From Brumimicrobium mesophilum (GTDB lineage: Bacteria; Bacteroidota; Bacteroidia; Flavobacteriales_D; Crocinitomicaceae): 64,000 bases of DNA. Positions within the stretch are counted from its first letter, which is position 1. Every line of letters begins with the position of its first letter. The notes below the pieces were generated by a model. The model was not told the DNA's origin. It was given only the letters and a program-made list of their open reading frames with translations, and made no database searches. Location of the stretch: contig NZ_PVSS01000011.1 in the NCBI RefSeq assembly GCF_003025005.1, forward strand, positions 62,001 through 126,000. The letters are read 5' to 3'. Shown one piece after another: positions 37,650 to 47,335 of this stretch. The position numbers and the translations under genes are program-made.

Positions 37650-37679
37650 CAAAGATAAGAATTAATGCTTAATTATCAA
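37650..37679 (-). promoter_or_regulatory. Promoter of icd (TTG-N19-TATCTTTG)
   Basis: On the minus strand TTG (complement of 37677-37679), 19 bases, then TATCTTTG followed by C (complement of 37650-37657). A full match to the flavobacterial sigma-A consensus. The leader would be about 50 bases. The remainder of the 300-base gap 37598-37897 shows nothing else. Confidence 0.8.
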
Positions 37680-37897
37680 TGGTTAAATGTTAAGGTAGCT
37701 TAGCCTGTAGTTCTTAACGTTTGAAGAATTTATATGGTAACTCGAGATCGTCTGAAACAAGTGTTTTGATTTTTTAATCACAGATTGTCAGTAAGTTGAT
37801 GAAAACGAATCATTACAAGCTGTGGAGAAATGATGTGCGAAAATTCTATAGTTGTATTTAATAACCAAGCTTATGTAACAATAGGATAATGAAAAAT

Positions 37898-38749
37898 TTA
37901 AATTAAATGAAAAGTGGCCTCATATTTTTCCCCAATTTCACATTGTGATAAACTATTCATAGCGTGATCAGTGAGTTGAAGAACCCTTGCGTAGCCTCCA
38001 GTTGTTTGGGCGTCTCTCATCAATATTATCAATTCCCCAGAAGGTGTGAGTTGGACAGTACCTGGTTGAACTGGAGCTGTTATAATTTCTGGTGCGCTGA
38101 TCTCGGGAACATTTCCTAATTTAACTGCCATTCTGTTACTGTTTGGAGCTACATAATATTTTTGGTTTATTAATTTTTCTTTTTGCTCCAAACTTAGTAA
38201 GTTGAAATCAGGACCTGGATAAACATCCATTTTTGTCCTGCAAAATTTATCATGAACTGGGGTTACACGTGAATTGAATTCGGTATTCTTAAATTTAGTT
38301 TTCACATAAGCCAATTGCATTCCTTTAGTTAATTTAGCAGAAGGGAGTAAAAAGGGATTGAAACTTGAACTATTCAATACTTTCTCAATTTTGAATCCTC
38401 CTAAAACGGCAATATAACCGAAATTGCCTTTAAAAACATGTCCAATTTCTAAGGTGCTTTCTGCTGGAACATGAATTGGTGTGTTCTGCGAAATTTTTTT
38501 CCCGTTTAACTTAACATGAAACTCTGCCCCTGATAGTGCAATAAAGGTTTGACCGTAGAAATACAATGATGGACCATTGATGGCAAATTCAATAACTGGA
38601 GCGAATTCCTCATTTTGTAACAAATGGTTGACCAAAAAATATGCGTGATGATCCATAGCTCCACCTATTGGAACTCCCTGATTTCGAAAGTTAATTCTTC
38701 CTCCATCTTGAATGGTACTATGTGTTCCAGGCTGAATAACTTTAATCAT
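37898..38749 (-). CDS. pxpC: 5-oxoprolinase subunit C
   Basis: Biotin-dependent-carboxyltransferase-like protein (KipA/PxpC), a subunit of the prokaryotic 5-oxoprolinase PxpABC, which hydrolyses 5-oxoproline to glutamate with ATP. The 283 residues begin MIKVIQPGTHSTIQDGGRINFRNQGVPIGGAMD and contain GPDFNLL and TPSGELIILMRDAQTTGGYARV, all typical. Its ATG overlaps the pxpB stop by four bases (ATGA), indicating coupled translation. Confidence 0.93.
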   Translation of the reverse strand: MIKVIQPGTHSTIQDGGRINFRNQGVPIGGAMDHHAYFLVNHLLQNEEFAPVIEFAINGPSLYFYGQTFIALSGAEFHVKLNGKKISQNTPIHVPAESTLEIGHVFKGNFGYIAVLGGFKIEKVLNSSSFNPFLLPSAKLTKGMQLAYVKTKFKNTEFNSRVTPVHDKFCRTKMDVYPGPDFNLLSLEQKEKLINQKYYVAPNSNRMAVKLGNVPEISAPEIITAPVQPGTVQLTPSGELIILMRDAQTTGGYARVLQLTDHAMNSLSQCEIGEKYEATFHLI

Positions 38750-39477
38750 TTGTAGATTTTTTTCTGAATTATATAACTGCCAGATTTGACTTGCTCTTCA
38801 ATCTGTTTATATGTTGCGTAATCAATAGCTTCGAAACGCAGGTGGTCACCAGCTTTCAATAGTGAAGGTTTTTCTTTATGAATATCGAAAAAGTTTAATG
38901 GACTTCTACCAATTATATTCCATCCTCCAGGGGATTCACACGGATAAATTCCGGTTTGTGTTCCGGCTATTCCAACCGAACCTGGTTCTACTTTTTTACG
39001 TGGACTTCCTTTTCTCGGATGAGCTATTTTTTTACTCATTCCACCTAGATATGGAAAGCCCGGTAAGAATCCAATAAAATAAACGGGGTATAAACGTTGA
39101 GTATGAATTTTAATTACTTTATCCACACTAATTTTTTTTTCTGTAGCAATTTCTTCGATATCTAATGCGAAAGGTGCTTCATAACATACAGGAATACGAT
39201 AAATTATAGATGTTTCTTCAAATTCTTCTGCTAAATTGGCTTGATTAAATTTTTTAACAAATATTTCTATTGCTTCATCAACTGAGACTTCGCGCTTTAA
39301 ATAGAAGGCGCTTTCATGATAAGCAATTGTAAATCCATCAATTAAGTCTGACAATGATTTAGATAAATAATGCGTGTATTGGGTGAGAACTTTATGGATT
39401 TTATTGTCAATTCTCTCAGGATAGCGTATGAGAATCCCATGGTCTCCAAATCGTGAAATAGTGGGTTTCTTTTTCAT
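38746..39477 (-). CDS. pxpB: 5-oxoprolinase subunit B
   Basis: KipI/PxpB, the partner of PxpC; 243 residues. Visible motifs are GDHGILIRYPERID near the start, the YFIGFLPGFPYLGGMSKKIAHPRKG signature and VEPGSVGIAGTQTGIYPCESPGGWNIIGRSPL, which are diagnostic. In Bacillus the homologous pair was first described as KipI/KipA, affecting sporulation kinase; here the pxpABC arrangement supports the 5-oxoprolinase role. Two bases after the pxpA stop. Confidence 0.94.
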   Translation of the reverse strand: MKKKPTISRFGDHGILIRYPERIDNKIHKVLTQYTHYLSKSLSDLIDGFTIAYHESAFYLKREVSVDEAIEIFVKKFNQANLAEEFEETSIIYRIPVCYEAPFALDIEEIATEKKISVDKVIKIHTQRLYPVYFIGFLPGFPYLGGMSKKIAHPRKGSPRKKVEPGSVGIAGTQTGIYPCESPGGWNIIGRSPLNFFDIHKEKPSLLKAGDHLRFEAIDYATYKQIEEQVKSGSYIIQKKIYK

Positions 39478-39479
39478 TG

Positions 39480-40196
39480 TTACATCTTTTCTAATTCTGC
39501 TTGAATGTATTTTAAAATATTTAACGCATTAGGATGATCTCCATGAATGCAAAATGTATCTGCATTTATATCTATCAATTCACCCGAAATTACATTAATT
39601 TTTTTTAAAAATGCCATTTTATAAAGTTGATTCCAAACATTTGATGGTTTTTCAATGAGTGCATTTTTATCTGTTCGACTAACTAAACTCAAGTCAGAAT
39701 TGTAGTTTCGATCAATAAAGGCTTCGAAAAGAATTTTATGGTTTTCTCTTCCTTTTTGATGTAAAAATCCATTTTTTAGTGTGTAAATCGTCGTTTTTAG
39801 CTGTAAGTCTTCTAAAATACCTAAAAACAAATCGGCGATTCTTTCATTATTTACCACATCATGATACAACGCACCGTGCGGTTTGATGTGATTTACCTCA
39901 GCTTTTGATTTTTTTGCAATTTCATAAAAAGTACGAAGTTGAGATTTCAAACTTCTGCGTAATTGATGATCACTAATATTAGGTCGAACTCTACCGAAAT
40001 TTTCTGAATCTGGATAGGAGGGATGTGCTCCAATTTTTACATCGTGTTGTTGAGCGAGTAAAATAGTCTTTCGAATTGATTCACTATTGCCAACATGACC
40101 ACCAGAGGCAATATTGCATGAACTCAAATACGGCATTATTGCCTCATCTTGGCCAGCCATTTCTCCTAAATCAGCGTTTATGTTGACTTCAAACAT
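39480..40196 (-). CDS. pxpA: 5-oxoprolinase subunit A (LamB/YcsF family)
   Basis: A 238-residue protein of the LamB/YcsF family, subunit A of 5-oxoprolinase. Typical text: NINADLGEMAGQDEAIMPYLSSCNIASGGHVGN, IGAHPSYPDSENFGR, VNHIKPHGALYHD and CIHGDHPNAL at the end. It is first in the pxpABC operon. 5-oxoproline forms spontaneously from glutamine and glutamate derivatives, so the operon is a clean-up and recycling function. Confidence 0.95.
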   Translation of the reverse strand: MFEVNINADLGEMAGQDEAIMPYLSSCNIASGGHVGNSESIRKTILLAQQHDVKIGAHPSYPDSENFGRVRPNISDHQLRRSLKSQLRTFYEIAKKSKAEVNHIKPHGALYHDVVNNERIADLFLGILEDLQLKTTIYTLKNGFLHQKGRENHKILFEAFIDRNYNSDLSLVSRTDKNALIEKPSNVWNQLYKMAFLKKINVISGELIDINADTFCIHGDHPNALNILKYIQAELEKM

Positions 40197-40211
40197 GCGA
40201 TTAAATTAAGA

Positions 40212-40246
40212 ATCAATTACGAATTATCAATTACGAATTCGTAATT
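40212..40246. repeat. Tandem 14-mer and overlapping 18-nt palindrome
   Basis: ATCAATTACGAATT is repeated exactly at 40212-40225 and 40226-40239. The second copy overlaps the perfect palindrome AATTACGAATTCGTAATT (40229-40246). The ATTACGAATT word also occurs at 9761. Located between pxpA and rlmN, both minus strand. Confidence 0.7.
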
Positions 40247-40269
40247 AAAAATTGTCAATTCATAATTAT

Positions 40270-41334
40270 TTACTTTAGCATTCTCTCAGTAACCACTTCA
40301 TTTTTATTGGCCAATTGTCCACATGCGGCATCAATATCTTTTCCTCTACTTCGGCGAACATTCACAATGATGTTTTTACTTTCAAGATAAGCAGCAAAAC
40401 GATCAACCTTTTGGGCATCTGCTTGCTGGAATTCGCCTTCATCAATGGTGTTGTATTCAATAATATTCACCTTACAAGGTACGATTTTACAGAATTCAGC
40501 TAATTCTTGGGCGTCCTCTAATTCATCGTTGAAATCTTTAAAAATAATGTATTCATAGGTTACGCGTGTACCTGTTTTTCCGTAAAAATAACCAATAGCT
40601 TCAGCCAAAGCTTCGAGATTATTGGTCTCGTTGATGGCCATGATCTTATCACGCTTTAAGTCATTAGCGGCATGTAAAGAGATAGCTAGATTGAATTTTA
40701 CTTCATCATCCCCTAGTTTCTTGATCATTTTTGCAATTCCAGCAGTTGAAACTGTAATTCTTTTTGGCGACATTCCCAAGCCATCTTCTGATGTGATTTT
40801 CTGGATACTGTCCATCATGTTTTTATAGTTCAAAAGCGGCTCGCCCATTCCCATATAAACTATATTACTCAAGTTCTGAGTGTATTTGTTTTCCGCAAGG
40901 TTTTTAAGGTAAACAACTTGGTCTACAATTTCTCCAGCAGATAAGTTCTTGAGTAATTTTAATTTTCCAGTTGCACAAAATTTACACGCCAAACTACAAC
41001 CCACTTGAGAAGAAATACAAGCAGTCATTCTTGTTTTACTAGGAATTAAAACACCTTCTACAACTTTACCTACACCAACATTAAATGCACACTTTATAGT
41101 TCTATCTTGAGAAATTTGTTGCTCATCTAATGAAATGTGATCAATAAAAAAATTGTTATTTAAATGGCCTCTGAGTTTTACACTCAAATTTGTCATTTCA
41201 TCAAAAGAAGAAGCGTTTTTTTGCCATAACCACTCATATACCTGAGTAGCACGAAATGACTTTTCACCTATTTCGGTGAACTCTTTCTTTAATTCTGCTT
41301 TTGATAAAGCGCGTATGTTCTTTTTGTCTTCCAT
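40270..41334 (-). CDS. rlmN: 23S rRNA (adenine2503-C2)-methyltransferase
   Basis: Radical SAM enzyme that methylates A2503 of 23S rRNA and A37 of some tRNAs. I start at the ATG at 41334 (MEDKKNIRALSKAELKKEF, 354 residues), because the promoter occupies the sequence around the alternative ATG at 41376. The radical SAM motif CSLACKFCATG holds the three cluster cysteines, and GMGEPLLNY is present. The methyl-carrying cysteine pair is expected at the C-terminal region (ACGQLANK) and at GVLIPSKTRMTACISSQVGC. Cytoplasmic. Confidence 0.95.
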   Translation of the reverse strand: MEDKKNIRALSKAELKKEFTEIGEKSFRATQVYEWLWQKNASSFDEMTNLSVKLRGHLNNNFFIDHISLDEQQISQDRTIKCAFNVGVGKVVEGVLIPSKTRMTACISSQVGCSLACKFCATGKLKLLKNLSAGEIVDQVVYLKNLAENKYTQNLSNIVYMGMGEPLLNYKNMMDSIQKITSEDGLGMSPKRITVSTAGIAKMIKKLGDDEVKFNLAISLHAANDLKRDKIMAINETNNLEALAEAIGYFYGKTGTRVTYEYIIFKDFNDELEDAQELAEFCKIVPCKVNIIEYNTIDEGEFQQADAQKVDRFAAYLESKNIIVNVRRSRGKDIDAACGQLANKNEVVTERMLK

Positions 41335-41345
41335 AAATTGAGGTG

Positions 41346-41376
41346 CAAAGTTCGATGATATTTTTAGATTAGACAA
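41346..41376 (-). promoter_or_regulatory. Promoter of rlmN (TTG-N20-GAACTTTG)
   Basis: On the minus strand TTG (complement of 41374-41376), 20 bases, then GAACTTTG followed by C (complement of 41346-41353), one mismatch to TAnnTTTG. The predicted transcript begins downstream of the more distal ATG, which is why the start at 41334 is chosen. Confidence 0.6.
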
Positions 41377-41585
41377 GCTATAACAATTTATCTTTTAAAT
41401 GAGAGACAAAGCATTTGAGTTTTTTGGGTTAATTTTTTTATAAAATAATAGGTAACCAAGCGTTTTAAAAGCTATCGAAAAGTTTAGATCATAATAAATT
41501 GAATAATGATAATTTTACTTTCACTAAAGGGTGGAAACCCCTTGAAATGTGATAAAAGTCACTTTATATTTATTGCTATTCTTAG

Positions 41586-41593
41586 TATCTTTG
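41586..41593 (+). promoter_or_regulatory. -7 element of DUF983-trx operon, close to the ATG
   Basis: TATCTTTG matches TAnnTTTG and ends four bases before the ATG at 41598, predicting a leaderless transcript. The -33 region is TTT rather than TTG. Confidence 0.5.
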
Positions 41594-41597
41594 TAAT

Positions 41598-42011
41598 ATG
41601 GCTTGGAAAAACAGTAGAGTTAGAAGTGTATTGACAAATTCTTGTCCTACATGCCTTGAAGGAAAGGTATTTAAATACAATTCAATATTTAATTTGAAGA
41701 AGTTCGACAAAATGCACGAGCATTGTAGTGAATGTGGTCATAAATTTGAAAAGGAAAATGGTTTTTTCTATGGTGCTATGTATGCCTCCTATGCAGTTAC
41801 TGTAGCGTTTTCGGTTGCGACTTTCGTGCTTACCTATTTGATTTACCAGGACACTCCTTACTGGGTCTACATTATTAATATTTTGGTGGTATTAATTGTT
41901 TTGGCCCCTTTAAGTTATAGAGCAGGAAGGTTAATTTGGATAAATATATTTAATGGATATAATCCAGAAGCAAAAATAAAACATCAACAAAAAAATCAAA
42001 ATTATGAGTAG
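41598..42011 (+). CDS. DUF983 family zinc-ribbon membrane protein
   Basis: A 137-residue protein. The N-terminal zinc ribbon (CPTCLEGKVF...HCSECGHKF, residues about 15-50) precedes two hydrophobic helices (about 60-78 and 84-107). This matches DUF983 proteins, whose function is not well established. The thioredoxin gene overlaps its end by eight bases, so they are co-transcribed and probably act together in some thiol- or metal-related process (inference). Confidence 0.85.
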   Translation: MAWKNSRVRSVLTNSCPTCLEGKVFKYNSIFNLKKFDKMHEHCSECGHKFEKENGFFYGAMYASYAVTVAFSVATFVLTYLIYQDTPYWVYIINILVVLIVLAPLSYRAGRLIWINIFNGYNPEAKIKHQQKNQNYE

Positions 42012-42300
42012 TTTCAAAGATATAATAAAAGGTGATATTCCGGTTTTGGTTGATTTTCATGCTGATTGGTGTGGACCTTGTCAAACAATGAATCCGATTA
42101 TTGAAGAAATCAAAAATCTGTATGGAGAAAAGCTACGTGTAATAAAAATCAACGTCGATAAAAATCAAGCGGCTTCTCAAAAATATAAAGTTAAAGGTGT
42201 ACCCACATTTTTATTATTCAAACAGGGGGAAATCAGCTGGAGGGCTTCGGGAATTCATTCAAGAGCAGATTTAAAAAATGTGATTGATAAGGTTGTGTAA
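42004..42300 (+). CDS. Thioredoxin
   Basis: A 98-residue thioredoxin-fold protein with the canonical WCGPC active site (Cys23, Cys26) in VDFHADWCGPCQTMNPI, and the cis-Pro in VKGVPTFLLF. It has no signal peptide, so it works in the cytoplasm in disulfide reduction. Length and motifs are those of a standard small thioredoxin; whether it is the main TrxA of the cell is not known. It overlaps the DUF983 gene. Confidence 0.94.
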   Translation: MSSFKDIIKGDIPVLVDFHADWCGPCQTMNPIIEEIKNLYGEKLRVIKINVDKNQAASQKYKVKGVPTFLLFKQGEISWRASGIHSRADLKNVIDKVV

Positions 42301-42691
42301 GTGTTTGATTATAAAGATGTTTTATTTTCTAGAATTCAAAGTATCTAAACCCGAGACCATTCTGAAGTAATTAGTTTATTGGTCTGAGATTGAGTTAAAA
42401 CTATGCTATCTGAATATTCATCGGATCTGGTTTCTAAAAATAATACGATAAATCAATTATTGGATATAAGATAAATGGTCTATTCTCGTAAATCTAATTT
42501 CTATCTATTTTGATAGTTATTGAATTTTATTCTCAAGTGAACTTATGTTACTTTTAGTCCATAGTGGTTCGGTTTTTTTCTATTGTCTAAAACTCATTAG
42601 ATCAATGGTTCTTCAATTAAAAAACTAATTTTGTGCGATAATTATATAAAATTGGCACAAATTCTGTTTTCTGATTAAAAAAATAAACGCT
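42301..42691. other. Intergenic region before the giant outer-membrane protein gene
   Basis: A 391-base AT-rich gap. A -7 element TAATTTTG followed by TGC (42626-42633) lies about 58 bases upstream of the ATG and is the likely promoter, though no TTG is seen at the right distance. No RNA gene, terminator or extra coding frame is supported. Confidence 0.5.
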
Positions 42692-45600
42692 ATGAAAAAA
42701 GTTATACTCACATCAGCACTTTTAATTTTTGTCGTCCTTCAAGGATATGCACAAAGATTCGATTACGAAAACACATCAAAAATATTCTTCGGATTAAACA
42801 TTGGTAGCGCTTGGCATACCACAGATGTGGAAAACGCAAAAGAACGTTTTCCTTTAGGAGCAGGATTCGTATTCGGTGGTTCTATTAACCAAAACTATGG
42901 AAATGCAGTTTCTTTCGATCTTCGTTTTCGCTATTTAGGTGGAGCGTGGTATGGTAAAGATAGTGATACAACTAGTTATATTTCAAATAATTACGCTTTA
43001 GGTGAAGTCTATGATACACTTGGGTTCGCTGTTCAAAATTTCCGAGCGGGACAACATAGGTTTGCTTTGGAACTTTCTATGCATGCCAATAGGTTTAAAG
43101 AAAGAACAGGAATTGATCCTTATATTTTTGCAGGAATAGGAATTACAGCTTCTAACATTACTGGAGATTTAGTGAATAATAGCACTGACACTTATTATCC
43201 ATACAACGAAACACCAAATGGAAGTATTATTGATGAAAAATATGAAACTCCTTTGGACATGAATTCAGCGGGAGATAGCTATACTCGAAATGATTTTGAT
43301 TTCAAAGTTCTGCCTAGTTTAGGTGTAGGAATTGGATATTATTTCAACAGTAGATTCTCGATGGGAATTGAACATAAGACAACTTTTTTCAGAGGTGATT
43401 ATTTCGACGGAACAACATTAAATCAAGAGGGTGTTGAGAGTGACTTTTTTAAAAATGATCTTTATCATTACACAAGTATCTATTTTAAATGGTATTTAAA
43501 AGGTAGAAAAACGACTTGGGAGCCTCCAATAGATGAGGAACCAATCTCAGAAAATCCTGTTGTTCGTAAAGATTTACCTATTGTGGATTTCACAAGTCCT
43601 AATTCTCCACACAGAACCAATTCTCCAACGATAAAATTAAGCGCTAAAATTCAAAATGTTTCACGTAAGAATTTGATTACTTTCACTGATAATTCAGTAG
43701 AATCTAACGACTTTACATTTAATTCGAATTCACAAGAGTTTCGTGCAGTTGTTAAATTGAATAAAGGTTTGAATGTGTTTTTCCTAGAAGGTGAAAATCA
43801 ATTCGGGAAAGATAACGATGCCCTTGAAATTTATTATGAAGAATTAGTTCAAGGAAATCCTCCAATTGTGAAAATTACAAATCCAACGCTAAGGCCATTT
43901 TATATTAATAGTTTAGCTTACACTGTAACAGCTGATATTCAAAATGTAGAGTATAGAAACTTGGTGAAAGTTTACTTTAATGATCAGGTGGTGAGTAACT
44001 TTAACTTCAATACCACAGGTAACAATAATTTCAGTATTCCATTGAACTTGAGATCTGGAAAAAATACTTTAAGAATTGAAGGTAGAAATGATTATGGACA
44101 AGATACGGATGAAGCAATTATTATTTATCAACGTACAGCTCCCGATAATAAGAATTATCCACCAACGGTAAATGTCACAACTCCATATGCCAATCCATAT
44201 AAGACTTCAGATGATTATGAAACAGTGGTAGCAAATGTTACGAAGGTTAATTTGAAGCAACAAGTTGAAGTACGTGTGAATGGAAGTTTAACAAATAACT
44301 TTAGTTTTAATTTATTGGATAATAATCCAACTTATAAAATTCAATTAAATACAAAGTTGATTCCGGGCGTGAATACTATAAGAATAAGTGCAGCCAATAA
44401 TTATGGAAGTGATTTTGAAGAAACTCAAATTATTTACCGTAAGGATGTAGTTGTTGTCGAAAATCCACCAGTTGTAAATATTCTTACTCCAAATGTGAGT
44501 CCTTACACATCTAGTCTAGCAAGCGAAAATATAATTGCTAAAGTAGAGAATGTAGATACGAAGCAACAAATTGAAGTTCGTATAAATGGTGTTCAAACAA
44601 ATAACTTCAGCTATACTAACGGAACTGGTCGAGTAGAATTCGATGCTAGTTTAAATTCTGGAAACAATACCATAAGAGTAACTGCAATTAATTCTTTTGG
44701 AAATGATTTTGATGAAACGGTAATCGTTTATCGTCGTGGATCAACGGGAAATGTTCAGCCACCAGCAGTTGAAATTCTTACACCAAGTGTAAACCCTTTG
44801 ACTACTGAACAATTATTTGAAACCGTGATTGCGAAAGTAGAAAATGTCGACAGTAAGTCGGATATAGATGTTCATGTGAACGGAATTCAAATAAGTAATT
44901 TCATATTTAATAGTGGAACTAATCATGTACAGTTCAACGCATCATTAATTTCTGGAGCGAATAATGTGAAAGTGAGTGCAAGTAATCCTCATGGTAATGA
45001 TTATGACGAAACAACAATATTTTACCGTCCGGCTGTTGTGAAATTGGCGCCAGTTGTAGATATTTTAACTCCAAATGTGAATCCTTTAAATACTGAGAAT
45101 TTAAATGAAGTGGTGACTGTAAAAGTTGAAAATGTTGACAGTCAATCTGAGATAGAAGTTCGTATAAATGGAATTCAAACCTCAAATTTCACTTTCAACA
45201 GTGGAACAAGTCGAGTGCAATTTACTGCAACTTTAAATGAAGGCCCAAACACAGTTAAAGTAAGTGCAAGTAATGCACATGGGAGCGATTTTGATGAAAC
45301 AAGCTTGATTTACTTTCCTGACGGAATAATAAAAGAAAAGCCACCAGTTGTAAACATTCTTAAGCCAAGCGCAAATCCATTATCAACTTTCAAAATCAGT
45401 GAAAATATAACTGCAAAAGTTGAAAATGTTGATACTAAACAAAAAATAGAAATTTTAATTAATGGTGTGCAAACGAGTAACTTTACTTATAATAACGGAA
45501 CAGGATTGGTACAATTCAGTGCTAAATTGAACACCGGATCAAATGTTGTTAAAGTAATTGCTAGTAACTCAAAAGGAAATGATTCTGATGAAACAACCAT

Positions 45601-47059
45601 CTTTTTCAGGCCTGTTGTAATTAAAACTCCACCGGTTGTAAATATTCTTACTCCAAATTTAAAATCATTTTCTACCAACAAAAGCAGTGAAAAAGTGATT
45701 GCAAAAGTGGAGAATGTGGAAAGTAAATCGGAAATTGAAGTAATTATAAATGGTATTCAAACGAATAACTTTACTTTCAATAACGGTACAAGCCGTGTTC
45801 AGTTTACTGCAACCTTGAAAACAGGAAAAAATACTGTAAAAGTAAAGGCAACGAATGCAGATGGAACAGATTATGATGAAAGTACGATTAACTATGTCAG
45901 AAAGTTAACCGTTAAACCTCCTTTTGTAAGTTTCGTATCTCCAAAAGTTGGTCAAAAAGCAGTGACTGATAAAAAATTCACTATGCTTGCAAAAGTCGAA
46001 AGAGTTACTCAAAAAGATGATATAAAACTATATTTTAACGGAATTCTAATTAATCCAAATGACTATTCTTTTAATAGTCAATCGCAAATGGTAAGCTATT
46101 CAAGTCAGTTGATTCTTGGTGAAAATACTTTTGTTGTAAGTGGAAAAAATGAAGGAGGTAATCATCAAGCGTCTGTCAAAGTTGAAAGAGTGATGAAAAC
46201 GATTTCAAAAGGAGATATAGGCAATGATGTGGTGAAGTGCGATAAGCCTACAATAACTATGGTTTCACCGAATAGTAATGTAACGACCATTGAAAGCGAG
46301 AGCTTTAATGTTAAAGCAACGATAAGAAATATAACGAATGTAAATCAAATTAAAGTGTACCTCAACGGAAGACTATCAGGTGGATTTAATTATAATGCGA
46401 GTTCCAAGTCTTTCACTCATTTGATAAAAATTGCAGATGGTAAAAACACTTATTCAATTCAAGTGACGAATAGCTGTGGAACAGTAGATAATGAGATTGT
46501 TATAAATAAAACCCCAAAACCTGCTTGTGGAGTGAAGTTTGAAATGATTAATAACAATACAGAATTTTGTTTAATCACATCAACTGGAACAATTACAAGT
46601 ACTGATTTGATTTCTAATCCAAACTTCACATATAATGGAGCGGCAACCTCAATCTATTTTAAAGCAACAGCAAATGGAATTGCTACTGTAGGAGGTGTTG
46701 ATTATAATGTAGTTAGTGGGAATTATTACAACTTTGTAGGATTTATAACTGTAGATATAGGTAAAAACAAGCCGGGAATGAATGGTCAATGGAGTGTTTG
46801 CGTAGGATCTGCTAGACCTCCACTATATGGAAAAGGCAGTTCAAAACCAACCAACCCATGTGCTACAACAGATATTAAAAAAACGGTAGTTAAACCAAAT
46901 GTTAGGAATAAACCACAAAACCAGGTCAAACCTGATGTTAGAAATAAAAATACAATAAATAATAAAGGGACAGAAGAAGTTCCAAACACAATTAGAAACC
47001 AAACAGAGCCAAGGGGGGAAAAGAAAATTAACACTAGGAATGTGCGAAACCCTGGGTAA
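42692..47059 (+). CDS. Large outer-membrane protein: beta-barrel plus about ten Ig-like repeats
   Basis: A 1455-residue exported protein. Signal peptide 1-20 (ends GYAQ). Residues about 25-275 form a predicted outer-membrane barrel (FGLNIGSAWHTT, YHYTSIYFKWYLKG). From about 290 to 1275 there are ten repeats of about 97 residues with the pattern PPVVNILTP, AKVENV, IEVRINGxQTNNF, NTVKVSASN and DFDETxIxY. Repeats 4-8 are the most alike and have a DNA period near 290 bases. A cysteine-bearing domain follows (about 1280-1372), and then an Asn/Arg/Lys-rich tail with repeated KPNVRNK-type words. No T9SS sorting domain is seen, so the barrel is probably the membrane anchor, with a repeat stalk either outside or in the periplasm. 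A role in adhesion or cell-wall contact is an inference. Confidence 0.8.
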   Translation: MKKVILTSALLIFVVLQGYAQRFDYENTSKIFFGLNIGSAWHTTDVENAKERFPLGAGFVFGGSINQNYGNAVSFDLRFRYLGGAWYGKDSDTTSYISNNYALGEVYDTLGFAVQNFRAGQHRFALELSMHANRFKERTGIDPYIFAGIGITASNITGDLVNNSTDTYYPYNETPNGSIIDEKYETPLDMNSAGDSYTRNDFDFKVLPSLGVGIGYYFNSRFSMGIEHKTTFFRGDYFDGTTLNQEGVESDFFKNDLYHYTSIYFKWYLKGRKTTWEPPIDEEPISENPVVRKDLPIVDFTSPNSPHRTNSPTIKLSAKIQNVSRKNLITFTDNSVESNDFTFNSNSQEFRAVVKLNKGLNVFFLEGENQFGKDNDALEIYYEELVQGNPPIVKITNPTLRPFYINSLAYTVTADIQNVEYRNLVKVYFNDQVVSNFNFNTTGNNNFSIPLNLRSGKNTLRIEGRNDYGQDTDEAIIIYQRTAPDNKNYPPTVNVTTPYANPYKTSDDYETVVANVTKVNLKQQVEVRVNGSLTNNFSFNLLDNNPTYKIQLNTKLIPGVNTIRISAANNYGSDFEETQIIYRKDVVVVENPPVVNILTPNVSPYTSSLASENIIAKVENVDTKQQIEVRINGVQTNNFSYTNGTGRVEFDASLNSGNNTIRVTAINSFGNDFDETVIVYRRGSTGNVQPPAVEILTPSVNPLTTEQLFETVIAKVENVDSKSDIDVHVNGIQISNFIFNSGTNHVQFNASLISGANNVKVSASNPHGNDYDETTIFYRPAVVKLAPVVDILTPNVNPLNTENLNEVVTVKVENVDSQSEIEVRINGIQTSNFTFNSGTSRVQFTATLNEGPNTVKVSASNAHGSDFDETSLIYFPDGIIKEKPPVVNILKPSANPLSTFKISENITAKVENVDTKQKIEILINGVQTSNFTYNNGTGLVQFSAKLNTGSNVVKVIASNSKGNDSDETTIFFRPVVIKTPPVVNILTPNLKSFSTNKSSEKVIAKVENVESKSEIEVIINGIQTNNFTFNNGTSRVQFTATLKTGKNTVKVKATNADGTDYDESTINYVRKLTVKPPFVSFVSPKVGQKAVTDKKFTMLAKVERVTQKDDIKLYFNGILINPNDYSFNSQSQMVSYSSQLILGENTFVVSGKNEGGNHQASVKVERVMKTISKGDIGNDVVKCDKPTITMVSPNSNVTTIESESFNVKATIRNITNVNQIKVYLNGRLSGGFNYNASSKSFTHLIKIADGKNTYSIQVTNSCGTVDNEIVINKTPKPACGVKFEMINNNTEFCLITSTGTITSTDLISNPNFTYNGAATSIYFKATANGIATVGGVDYNVVSGNYYNFVGFITVDIGKNKPGMNGQWSVCVGSARPPLYGKGSSKPTNPCATTDIKKTVVKPNVRNKPQNQVKPDVRNKNTINNKGTEEVPNTIRNQTEPRGEKKINTRNVRNPG

Positions 47060-47082
47060 AATAAGCTTTTTTGAAAATTAAG

Positions 47083-47124
47083 AACCATTCAACAAGATAA
47101 TCGCATTTTGATGAATGGTTTTTT
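47083..47124 (+). terminator. Terminator of the giant protein gene
   Basis: AACCATTCA (47083-47091) pairs with TGAATGGTT (47112-47120), followed by T residues and GG. It lies 24 bases past the stop. Confidence 0.75.
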
Positions 47125-47335
47125 GGTTTATAAACTTCAATATGTTAATTGTGAGTGGATGAGGTTGAAATCTTTCATGAAAAGTTTAAGTCTAAATTCA
47201 ATTAGAGATACTTTTTCTTATGCATTATTATTTCTTGAGAAAAGTCATTATCCGAAGGAATAAATTTTAATTTTAGACCAAATAAATTTTATTGTAGATT
47301 CTCTAGGATTGAGGAATTCGGCAGACAACTATATT

